From Anaerolineales bacterium (lineage in GTDB: Bacteria; Chloroflexota; Anaerolineae; Anaerolineales; Villigracilaceae), in the NCBI GenBank assembly GCA_024710905.1, contig JANJTV010000030.1, positions 1 through 59,929 on the forward strand: DNA of 59,929 nucleotides, read 5' to 3'. Every line of letters begins with the position of its first letter. The first letter of the stretch is position 1. Position numbers and translations under genes: made by a program. A model generated the notes under the pieces. That model ran no database searches. It worked only from the letters and a program-made list of their open reading frames with translations, and was not told where the DNA came from. Positions 16,736 through 24,456 of the stretch are shown here, piece after piece.

Positions 16736-18178
16736 ATGAAAAATTTTAAGGCCTATTGGATTTTCGGGCTGGCCGGGATCCTGCTGGTCATCGCCGTGCC
16801 TGTCCTTTTGTTCACTGCTGGCGAGGCATCTGCCAAAACCGACGACCCCTGGGCGGGCGTACCCGAACGGCCCATCCATGTCCCGCATACCGACATTATC
16901 ACCGGTCCTTTCGAGACGCCGCAAGACGTCACCCGCACTTGCCTGTCCTGCCATCCAGATGCGGCCAATGACGTGATGATGACCAGCCACTGGACCTGGG
17001 AAAGCAAGGAATTTGACGTTCCCTGGCGCGACGAGCCGGTCACCATCGGCAAAGCCAACCAGATTAACAACTTTTGCATCAGCGCCCAGACCAATCAGAA
17101 ATCCTGCATGGCCTGCCACATCGGCTACGACTGGCAGGAAACGGATGATTTCAGCCAGGCCTTCGATTACAGTAGGGCCGAAAATGTTGACTGCCTGGTC
17201 TGCCACGCCCAATCAGGCTACGCCAAGGGCCAGTACGGCAACCCGGCTGAATTCGTTGATCTGGTCAGCGCGGCCCGTTCTGTTGCCGCCCCCACCCGCA
17301 AGAACTGCGGTACCTGCCACTTCAACGGTGGCGGAGGCAACAACGTCAAACACGGCGACCTGTCGGAACAGCTGTATTTCCCTTCCCCCGAAATGGACGT
17401 GCACATGGGTGGAAACGACTTCGTCTGCACTGACTGCCACACCACCCAGGACCACGCCATCAAAGGCCGCCTGGTCGTGGACAATTACCAGGTCGAACCC
17501 ACAGAACAAGTCGCATGCAGCGACTGCCACAATGAGCGCCCTCACGAAGATCAGCGCCTGAACAGCCATACCGAGAGCGTGGCCTGCCAGACCTGCCACA
17601 TCCCAGCCTTTGCCACCAAAGACCCCACCAAGACCACCTGGGACTGGTCCACGTCGGGCCAGGACATCCCCGACAATCACTTTGAGTACCTGAAGATCAA
17701 GGGCACCTTCCAGTACGAGTCAAACGTCCAGCCCACCTACCTCTGGTTCAACGGCAACAACGACTACCGCTACCTGCTGGGCGATCCAATCAACCTGGAC
17801 GGCCCGACCTTTATCAACCAGCCTTCCGGCAGTATCAACGACCCGAACGCCAAGATCTTCCCCTTCAAACTGCACGTGGCCATCCAGCCGTATGACACAA
17901 TTAATAACTACCTGCTGGCCCCGGTCACCTCCGGCCCCGACGGCTACTGGACTTCCTTCGACTGGAACAATGCCTTCGAACTGGCCGAACAGCGCATGGG
18001 ATTGCCCTACAGCGGCCAGTACGGCTTCACGGAAACCTGGATGTACTGGCCCACCACCCACCTCGTCCAGCCCGCCGAGAGCGCCCTGCAATGCTCCGAT
18101 TGTCACGGTGAAAGCGGCCGCCTGGACTGGGAAGCCTTGGGCTATCCCGGCGACCCAATGCAATGGGGCGGGAGATAA
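16736..18178 (+). CDS. Octaheme cytochrome c, tetrathionate reductase (Otr) family
   Basis: 480 residues; the ATG follows AAGGAG. An N-terminal signal or anchor helix (8-28) is followed by eight CXXCH heme sites, starting at C69, C124, C153, C191, C231, C261 and C284, with the last (CSDCHGES) near the C-terminus. Length, heme number and spacing fit the octaheme tetrathionate reductase family known from Shewanella, whose members can reduce tetrathionate, nitrite or hydroxylamine. The protein would act outside the membrane and take electrons from the heptaheme/cytochrome b protein encoded 12 bases downstream. YeeE/YedE genes in the same operon favour a sulfur oxyanion substrate. Family call is good; the substrate is inferred. 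Confidence 0.85.
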   Translation: MKNFKAYWIFGLAGILLVIAVPVLLFTAGEASAKTDDPWAGVPERPIHVPHTDIITGPFETPQDVTRTCLSCHPDAANDVMMTSHWTWESKEFDVPWRDEPVTIGKANQINNFCISAQTNQKSCMACHIGYDWQETDDFSQAFDYSRAENVDCLVCHAQSGYAKGQYGNPAEFVDLVSAARSVAAPTRKNCGTCHFNGGGGNNVKHGDLSEQLYFPSPEMDVHMGGNDFVCTDCHTTQDHAIKGRLVVDNYQVEPTEQVACSDCHNERPHEDQRLNSHTESVACQTCHIPAFATKDPTKTTWDWSTSGQDIPDNHFEYLKIKGTFQYESNVQPTYLWFNGNNDYRYLLGDPINLDGPTFINQPSGSINDPNAKIFPFKLHVAIQPYDTINNYLLAPVTSGPDGYWTSFDWNNAFELAEQRMGLPYSGQYGFTETWMYWPTTHLVQPAESALQCSDCHGESGRLDWEALGYPGDPMQWGGR

Positions 18179-18190
18179 CAGGACAACACC

Positions 18191-20926
18191 ATGAAAACAA
18201 TCCTTCAATCCCGAAACCGCGCAACCCTGATCCTCGCCATCGGCTTTATCACTGCCCTGCTCGCATTTGGCGTGGTATTCGCCACCCAACCGGCCAGCCC
18301 AGCAACACAGCCTTCTGTCTTGCACCCGGGCGTGGCCCTGCTTGACGAAAACGGCCAGAACGTGCTCGAGAGCGGCCTGCCCGTCTCCACCATGCAAACC
18401 TGCGGCGCCTGCCACAACACCGACTTTATCGCCAGCCATAGCTTCCATGCCGACCTCGGGCTCTCAGATTACCTACCCAGTGAGGCCTCCTGGGATGCCA
18501 GCACCGGCACCTTTGGAAAATGGAACCCGCTGACCTACCGCTACCTGAGTCAGGCGGGCGACGAGCGCCTTGACCTTTCCACTGCCGAATTCTTAATGGA
18601 ATTTGGCGAACGGATTCCGGGCGGCGGGCCGGCCACCACCTCCCGTAGCGGGCAACCGCTCACCAGCCTGGCACCGGATGCAGGCAACCCCGAGGCCAGC
18701 CTGCTCGACCCGAAAACAGGCCAAGCTGTGGGCTGGGACTGGAAAAAATCCGGCGTGATGGAAATGAACTGCTTCCTCTGCCATCTGGATACTCCCGACA
18801 CCGAAGCCCGAGCAATCGAGATCCGCAATGGTCGCTTCGGCTGGGCAAATACCGCCACCCTGGGCAGCCTGGGCATCGTCCGGAAACAGTCGCAGGGCTG
18901 GGTCTATGATGCGGCCCTATTCAATGAAAACAGTGAACTGCCTGCCGAGGCTTTTGGCCTGCAAGATCCCACCAATGCCAATTGCGCCACCTGTCATGGT
19001 ATCGTGCATACCGACAAACTGACCCCGCTGGCCTACACCGGCTGCAACCTTGATGAATACCAGACCGCCACCACTGGCCAGGTAATCACCCCGCAGAAGA
19101 TCTCCGCATCCGGCATGAACATCACCGGCAAGAATGAACTCACCTACGCCTGGGACATCCACGCCGAGCGCGCCTTGAAATGCACCGATTGCCACTTTGC
19201 GCTCAACAATCCGGCCCAGATCCAGCGCATCTCCCAACAAAACCCGGACCACCTGACCTACGATCCGCGCCGCCTGGAGATTAGCGACTACCTGCTGCGA
19301 CCAGATCACAACTTTGCCCGCGGACAGAGCGCCCAGTTCAATGTAGCCCCAGACCTGAAAGGCACCATGCGCCGCTGCGACTCCTGCCACAATGCCCAGG
19401 CCGCGCACGAGGACTGGCTGCCCTTCACCGAACGCCACATGCAGGTCATGGATTGCGAATCCTGCCACATTCCCAACATGAACGCCCCTGCTGTGCAGTC
19501 CTATGACTGGACGGTAATCACCCCGGCAGGCGAAGCCATCAGCCAGTGTCGCGGTGTGGAAGGAGACCCCGACAGCCAGCTCAGCCTGGTGACCGGCTTC
19601 AACCCCATCCTGCTGCAGCGCACCAACGTGGACGGGCAGACTTCCCTGACCACCTACAACCTGGTCACCTCCTGGTACTGGGTGTATGAGGATGCCAATG
19701 ACAACACCCGCCCGGTACGCCTGATCGACCTCAAGGCCGCCTACCTGGCTGGCAGCAACTACAGTCCCGAGACCATTGCAGCCTTTGATGGCAATGCCGA
19801 CGGCAAATTGGATACCAGCGAACTACGCATCGACAGCCAGGCAAAACTGGACTTTGTCAGTGGCAGGCTGGCCGCTCTGGGGCTGGGCAACCCGCACATT
19901 GAAGGCCAGGTGCAGCCATTCAGCATTAATCACAACGTCGTGCGCGGCGAGCAGACCATTCGCGACTGCGAAACCTGCCATGATGCCGGTTCTCGTATCA
20001 CCACCTCGATGCAATTGGCAGCCTACGCGCCGGGCGGTGTGATACCCACCTTTGTCACAGACACCAACGTCAACGTTGACGGCCAGATCGTGGCCGGACC
20101 GGACGGCACACTCAGCTATCAGCCGCAGAACAGCGCCCGCGATGTATACATCTTTGGCCATGACCGCGTGGACTGGATTGACTGGTTCGGCGCAGCAGCC
20201 TTCGTCGGAACGTTGCTGGGTGTGGTCGGGCACGGCAGCCTGCGCTACGTTTCCTGGCTCAAACGACCGAAGGGAGAATTAAAAGTCCGCCGTGTCCACA
20301 TGTACGAAGCCTATGAACGCTTCTGGCACTGGCTGCAGACTTTCGCCATCGTCTTCCTACTCTTCACCGGATTGGTCATTCACCGACCAGACATCTTCAG
20401 CATCTTTTCCTTTCAATATATCGTCACAGTGCACAACGTGCTGGCCGCCATCCTGGTCGTCAATGCCCTGCTCTCGCTCTTCTGGCACCTGACCACCGGT
20501 GAAGTGCAGCAGTATATCCCACGGCCACGCGGATTCTTCGACGACGCTATCGTGCAGGTCAAGTTCTACGCCCAGGGCATCTTCAAAGGCGAGCCACACC
20601 CGTTCGAGAAGCGCCGCGACAAAAAACTTAATCCACTGCAACAGGCCACCTACTTCGGCCTGCTGACAGTACTGCTGCCCTTGCAGATCATCACCGGCAC
20701 GTTGATGTGGAGCGTGCAGAAGTTCCCCGAAATTTCGACCCTACTGGGCGGCCTACCCGTACTGGCCCCCTTCCACAGCTTGGTGGCCTGGCTGTTCGGC
20801 GCCTTCGTCGTCGGGCATGTCTACCTGACCACCACCGGCGCCACCCCGGTCGAAGCCATGCGCGGCATGGTCACTGGCTGGGAAGAAATCGAAGACCACG
20901 ATCATGTCGAGGAAGCCACCCGCTAA
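18191..20926 (+). CDS. Heptaheme cytochrome c fused to membrane cytochrome b (911 aa)
   Basis: A signal or anchor helix (12-31) leads to a large extracytoplasmic domain with seven CXXCH sites, starting at C71, C194, C265, C331, C396, C422 and C593. An EF-hand-like loop DGNADGKLDTSEL lies near 533-545. After a transmembrane helix (about 655-680), residues 700-890 form a cytochrome b561-type four-helix domain with heme-ligand histidines in RFWHWLQ, VTVHNVL, FWHLTTG, PFHSLVAW and VGHVYLTT. Such a fusion can take electrons from menaquinol through the b hemes and pass them to the c hemes, then to the octaheme reductase encoded upstream. The C-terminus resembles the cytochrome b subunits of thiosulfate reductases and Ni,Fe-hydrogenases. 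The EF-hand between c hemes is unusual. Confidence 0.88.
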   Translation: MKTILQSRNRATLILAIGFITALLAFGVVFATQPASPATQPSVLHPGVALLDENGQNVLESGLPVSTMQTCGACHNTDFIASHSFHADLGLSDYLPSEASWDASTGTFGKWNPLTYRYLSQAGDERLDLSTAEFLMEFGERIPGGGPATTSRSGQPLTSLAPDAGNPEASLLDPKTGQAVGWDWKKSGVMEMNCFLCHLDTPDTEARAIEIRNGRFGWANTATLGSLGIVRKQSQGWVYDAALFNENSELPAEAFGLQDPTNANCATCHGIVHTDKLTPLAYTGCNLDEYQTATTGQVITPQKISASGMNITGKNELTYAWDIHAERALKCTDCHFALNNPAQIQRISQQNPDHLTYDPRRLEISDYLLRPDHNFARGQSAQFNVAPDLKGTMRRCDSCHNAQAAHEDWLPFTERHMQVMDCESCHIPNMNAPAVQSYDWTVITPAGEAISQCRGVEGDPDSQLSLVTGFNPILLQRTNVDGQTSLTTYNLVTSWYWVYEDANDNTRPVRLIDLKAAYLAGSNYSPETIAAFDGNADGKLDTSELRIDSQAKLDFVSGRLAALGLGNPHIEGQVQPFSINHNVVRGEQTIRDCETCHDAGSRITTSMQLAAYAPGGVIPTFVTDTNVNVDGQIVAGPDGTLSYQPQNSARDVYIFGHDRVDWIDWFGAAAFVGTLLGVVGHGSLRYVSWLKRPKGELKVRRVHMYEAYERFWHWLQTFAIVFLLFTGLVIHRPDIFSIFSFQYIVTVHNVLAAILVVNALLSLFWHLTTGEVQQYIPRPRGFFDDAIVQVKFYAQGIFKGEPHPFEKRRDKKLNPLQQATYFGLLTVLLPLQIITGTLMWSVQKFPEISTLLGGLPVLAPFHSLVAWLFGAFVVGHVYLTTTGATPVEAMRGMVTGWEEIEDHDHVEEATR

Positions 20927-20944
20927 GGTGGCAAGGAGCCTATC

Positions 20945-21511
20945 ATGACTGTTGCAACTCCCAAGAAAACGTTCGACTGGCGCGGATTCTTCCTGAACCG
21001 CCCCAAAAAAGATTACATCCACCCTTACCTGGGCGGACTGCTGCTCGGCCTGGTGCTCTTCAGCGCCTTCTTCCTGACCGGCAACGGCCTGGGCGCTTCA
21101 GGCGGCCTGAACCGGCTGATCGTGGCCGTGCAGGACACCATCAACCCCGCCCACGTGGATAACAATCCCTACCTGCTCAAGATGGCCGGAGGGGATAAAA
21201 ACCCGCTGGACGACTGGATCATCCCAATGATTTTCGGCACTGCTCTGGGCGGCCTGTTCAGCGGCTGGCAAAATGGCCGTTTACAAATTGAAACCAACAA
21301 GGGACCACAGATTTCCAACCGCACCCGCTGGCTAATGGCTTTCCTGGGCGGTATGATCATGGGCTACGGCGCGCGTATGGCACGCGGCTGCACCAGCGGC
21401 CTGGCCCTTTCGGGTGGAGCCGTGCTCTCAGTGGGCGCCTGGGCATTCATGTTCTCCGTCTTTGGTGGGGCCTACATGCTGGCCTACTTCGTCCGCAAAC
21501 TGTGGCTGTAA
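20945..21511 (+). CDS. YeeE/YedE-family sulfur transport protein (short form)
   Basis: 188 residues; the ATG follows AAGGAG. It has about four to five hydrophobic helices. The family signature GYGARMARGCTSGLALSGGA is present, with the conserved cysteine that carries substrate in thiosulfate importers of the YeeE (TsuA) type. The protein is half the length of a full YeeE and is followed 12 bases later by a second YeeE-type protein with its own GFCPGTSLVS motif, so the two probably form one transporter, as split YeeE pairs do elsewhere. It belongs to the octaheme/cytochrome b operon and probably moves thiosulfate or another sulfur compound across the membrane. Confidence 0.9.
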   Translation: MTVATPKKTFDWRGFFLNRPKKDYIHPYLGGLLLGLVLFSAFFLTGNGLGASGGLNRLIVAVQDTINPAHVDNNPYLLKMAGGDKNPLDDWIIPMIFGTALGGLFSGWQNGRLQIETNKGPQISNRTRWLMAFLGGMIMGYGARMARGCTSGLALSGGAVLSVGAWAFMFSVFGGAYMLAYFVRKLWL

Positions 21512-21523
21512 TCGGAGGATCTC

Positions 21524-22813
21524 ATGGAATATCCTTTCCCTCTTCAAATTTTACAAACCGTCTCGGCGGAAAACCCCTGGACCTACCTGGTTTTCGGCGT
21601 CATTGGCTTCTTCTTCGGCTACGTCCTCGAACTCTCCGGCTTTGGCAACTCGAAAAAACTGGCCGCCCAGTTCTACTTCACCGAGCTCACCGTGCTTAAG
21701 GTCATGTTCGGGGCCATTGTCACTGCCATGGTCTTGCTCTTCACCATGATCGGCCTGGGCATCGTCAATTACGATCTCATCTGGGTCAACCCAACCTATT
21801 TGTGGTCAGGCATCCTTGGTGGCTTGATTATGGGCGTTGGGTTCATCGTGGGCGGCTTCTGCCCCGGCACCTCGCTCGTCTCGGCTGTGACCGGCAAGCT
21901 GGATGGCATCTTCTTCGTACTCGGTGGCCTGGCTGGCATCTTCCTGTTTGGCGAAACTGAGTGGTTGTACGACGCCTGGTGGCAGACTTCTGGCTACCTG
22001 GGCCGCTTCACGCTGATGGACTGGCTCGGCCTGCCCAACGGCGTGGTGGTCACCATCATCGTGGCCATGGCATTGTTCATGTTCTGGGGCGCCGAACAGC
22101 TCGAACACATCTTCGGCAAACGTGATCTATCGAAGGAGCCCAAACTTCGCCTGGCTGGGGCCGTGACCTTGTTCGCTGTGGCCCTGGGCACAATCGTGAT
22201 TGGCACGCCCTCCACCGAGCAGAAATACACCCGCACTTACTTCTCCCGTGAACCGGGTGAACCAGGTGAGGTCGTCAAGGTCAGTGCAGACCAACTGCTA
22301 GAAATGCGGCTGGCCCAGGCCTCCCCCGCCGAGGTCTACCACACCATGTTCGACAACGGCCTGGTCACCGTCCTGTTGGATGTACGCCCGGAAGCCGAAT
22401 ACAACCTGTATCACCTCAACAACGCCCTGAACGTCCCGCTGGCGCAAGTTGACAGCATCATCCCACAGTTACAGTCCCGGCACAGCCCCAACACGGTCTA
22501 CTTTGTGATGAGCAATGATGAGGAAGCCGCCACCGATGTCTGGAAAATGCTGGTCGGTAGCGGTATTGCCAATGTCTACATTCTCGAGGGCGGTATCAAC
22601 AACTGGATCAAAACCTTCGGGGCGGACGACCCGCAAATTTCCCCCGTTTTTGGAACGCGTGCACCAGACCAGTTGGGTTACCAATTCCCATCTGTGCTGG
22701 GTTCACGCTACGCTTCCTGCTACCCCGACCCGCAGAAATTCGATGAACTGGAATACGAACCTGTCATCAAGCTCGAACTGCAGCGCGACAAGAGCGGCGG
22801 CGGCTGCGGCTGA
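21524..22813 (+). CDS. YeeE/YedE-family protein with C-terminal rhodanese-like domain
   Basis: 429 residues; the ATG follows GGAGG. The N-terminal 230 residues hold six or so membrane helices and the YeeE motif GFCPGTSLVS. Residues about 250-385 form a rhodanese-like domain (VTVLLDVRPEAEYNLYHLNNALNVP, split here: VTVLLDVRPEAEY and LNNALNVPL). The loop that should contain the catalytic cysteine reads VYFVMSNDEEAA, without cysteine, so sulfur transfer by the usual route is not possible. It may bind a sulfur carrier or partner instead. The extreme C-terminus ends SGGGCG, leaving a free cysteine on a flexible glycine tail. Last gene of the operon, followed by a strong terminator. Confidence 0.9.
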   Translation: MEYPFPLQILQTVSAENPWTYLVFGVIGFFFGYVLELSGFGNSKKLAAQFYFTELTVLKVMFGAIVTAMVLLFTMIGLGIVNYDLIWVNPTYLWSGILGGLIMGVGFIVGGFCPGTSLVSAVTGKLDGIFFVLGGLAGIFLFGETEWLYDAWWQTSGYLGRFTLMDWLGLPNGVVVTIIVAMALFMFWGAEQLEHIFGKRDLSKEPKLRLAGAVTLFAVALGTIVIGTPSTEQKYTRTYFSREPGEPGEVVKVSADQLLEMRLAQASPAEVYHTMFDNGLVTVLLDVRPEAEYNLYHLNNALNVPLAQVDSIIPQLQSRHSPNTVYFVMSNDEEAATDVWKMLVGSGIANVYILEGGINNWIKTFGADDPQISPVFGTRAPDQLGYQFPSVLGSRYASCYPDPQKFDELEYEPVIKLELQRDKSGGGCG

Positions 22814-22820
22814 TACAACA

Positions 22821-22864
22821 AAAACAAGACAGGCTCCTAGCAAACCGGGAGCCTGTCTTGTTTT
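22821..22864. terminator. Bidirectional intrinsic terminator
   Basis: AAAACAAGACAGGCTCC (22821-22837) pairs over 17 bases with GGAGCCTGTCTTGTTTT (22848-22864). It ends the YeeE operon. Its right arm also contains the first bases of the stop codon of the convergent TIR gene. Confidence 0.9.
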
Positions 22865-24443
22865 AAGCTTTCGCTGGCATCCAGCGGTGCAGGTCGCGCC
22901 ACAGGAAGGGCAGCATCACAAAGATCACCACAGCCCCAAGCGCAAAGGTGATTGGCCCCAGCACCGGCCCAATTCCCCCGGCGTGCATCGTTGGCCCGAC
23001 CAGTTCGGCCAGGAAACCCACCCCGGTATAACCAAGCCAGGCTGTAAGCAACAACACCACAAAAGTCAGCACCAGGCCCGGCCAGGAAGCCAGCCATCCG
23101 CGCCGGTTTTGCAGGGCCCGGCTGGAGAAATAGACCATTGCCAGGGTGGCGGCCAGTACCGGCACATGGAAAAGCAAGAAGAGGGACAACTGGGCATGTT
23201 CCGCCAGCTGCCGGCCGACAAAAAGCACCGCTGGCAGCCAACCCGCCACAGTAAACATCCCCACCAGGGCCAGCACAAAAAGAATCATCTGTACCATGTA
23301 AGGTGTGACCGCCTGGTTGCCAAGCGGCACACTCCCCAGCACATCCAACAGCCTGCGCGGATCATGCAGCAGGCGCGCCAGAGCAGGTACATTGCGTAAT
23401 CCACGCCGGTAGTCCATCCATTGCAGGCGTTGCAACGGGCGTGGCAGGTCAACCACATCCTGTAAAATAATCGGGTAGACCACCTGGTGTTCAGTGTCAT
23501 ACACCGTATCGCGCTTATATGTCGAAATGAAAACAAAGGCCGCATCCATGGGCTGGTCATTCGGCACACATTTGTGGCCTTCTTTTTGCATCTGGGAAAT
23601 AAAATCATTTACATAACGAGAATCTTGCGGCGCATGATCTACACCAAAGCGCAGGCTGGCCGGACTGGGTGTATCTACGCGCATTCTCGGAATCCCACTT
23701 GGCCGGGCAGCACTGGGTTGCACCCAACGTCGCAAGGTCTTGGTCTGTAACAGGATAAAGAAAAATGGCACCCACATCAAACTAATCACCCAGGTTATAG
23801 CAAAGGGGATCGCCAACTGAGGGCCAAAAAACACAATCGCCAGGAACAAGACGATCGGCAGGATGATCACTGAAACGCCCACCTTGAAATATTCATACCG
23901 CCTGTGCAAAATTTGCATCGGCAGACGCATCAGGTAGTAGGGAATGACCCCCGTAAACAGGGCCGGGATGGAAAGCACCGCTGTCACCAGGCTGGCGACA
24001 AAAATCGCCCATACCCCCGGCGGCATGCTGAAACCCGGCCGGGGAAAAACCTCCGGCGGGTCAGGCGGCTGGCTGATCATCTTCACCAGCTGCTTTACCC
24101 CTCTGCCAAAATTTCCCCTGAAATCCACCCATTCCAGCCCTTTCAGCGCTTTCGGCAATGGCTCAGCCTGAAATACCGCCAGGATGACCCGTTTCTTCAT
24201 CTTTAGCGCATATTCATATTCGTGACCAACATTGGGTGACTCCATAGAATCTTTCGAAACAACCACCAATACCACTGCTGCATCGGCAATCCCGGCATCA
24301 ATTTGTTCCCGCCAGGGACTACCAGGGACCAGATTACGATAGTCCAGCCAGCATTGCAGGTTGTAATTACCCAGCTTTTGATAGAGATCCGCAACAAACA
24401 GCGTCTCACGCCGGGAATAGCTCAGGAAAATGTAGTCCGCCAT
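22863..24443 (-). CDS. Membrane protein with TIR domain and second degenerate TIR-like domain
   Basis: 526 residues; the ATG has GGAGG five bases upstream. Residues 1-125 are a TIR domain: FLSYSRRE, CWLDYRNLVPGSPW, an SKDSMESP turn and a glutamate (E75) spaced from S69 as in TIR NADases. About three membrane helices follow (140-240). A second domain at about 262-370 repeats the TIR layout (LRFGVDHAPQDSRYVNDF, then AAFVFISTYKRDTVYD) and ends with LQRLQWMDYRRGLRN, matching LKGLEWVDFRGNFGRG of the first TIR; it lacks the catalytic glutamate. Six or so further helices complete the protein. It is the third gene of a TPR / beta-propeller lipoprotein / TIR group. Defence or signalling is possible; activity is not shown by the sequence. 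Confidence 0.85.
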   Translation of the reverse strand: MADYIFLSYSRRETLFVADLYQKLGNYNLQCWLDYRNLVPGSPWREQIDAGIADAAVVLVVVSKDSMESPNVGHEYEYALKMKKRVILAVFQAEPLPKALKGLEWVDFRGNFGRGVKQLVKMISQPPDPPEVFPRPGFSMPPGVWAIFVASLVTAVLSIPALFTGVIPYYLMRLPMQILHRRYEYFKVGVSVIILPIVLFLAIVFFGPQLAIPFAITWVISLMWVPFFFILLQTKTLRRWVQPSAARPSGIPRMRVDTPSPASLRFGVDHAPQDSRYVNDFISQMQKEGHKCVPNDQPMDAAFVFISTYKRDTVYDTEHQVVYPIILQDVVDLPRPLQRLQWMDYRRGLRNVPALARLLHDPRRLLDVLGSVPLGNQAVTPYMVQMILFVLALVGMFTVAGWLPAVLFVGRQLAEHAQLSLFLLFHVPVLAATLAMVYFSSRALQNRRGWLASWPGLVLTFVVLLLTAWLGYTGVGFLAELVGPTMHAGGIGPVLGPITFALGAVVIFVMLPFLWRDLHRWMPAKA

Positions 24444-24456
24444 GCCGCCTCCGCCT

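Noticed and set aside
22515..23399. 294-residue plus-strand frame across the YeeE end and TIR gene
   Set aside because: It crosses a strong terminator and two genes with solid protein evidence, and its own product is low complexity.
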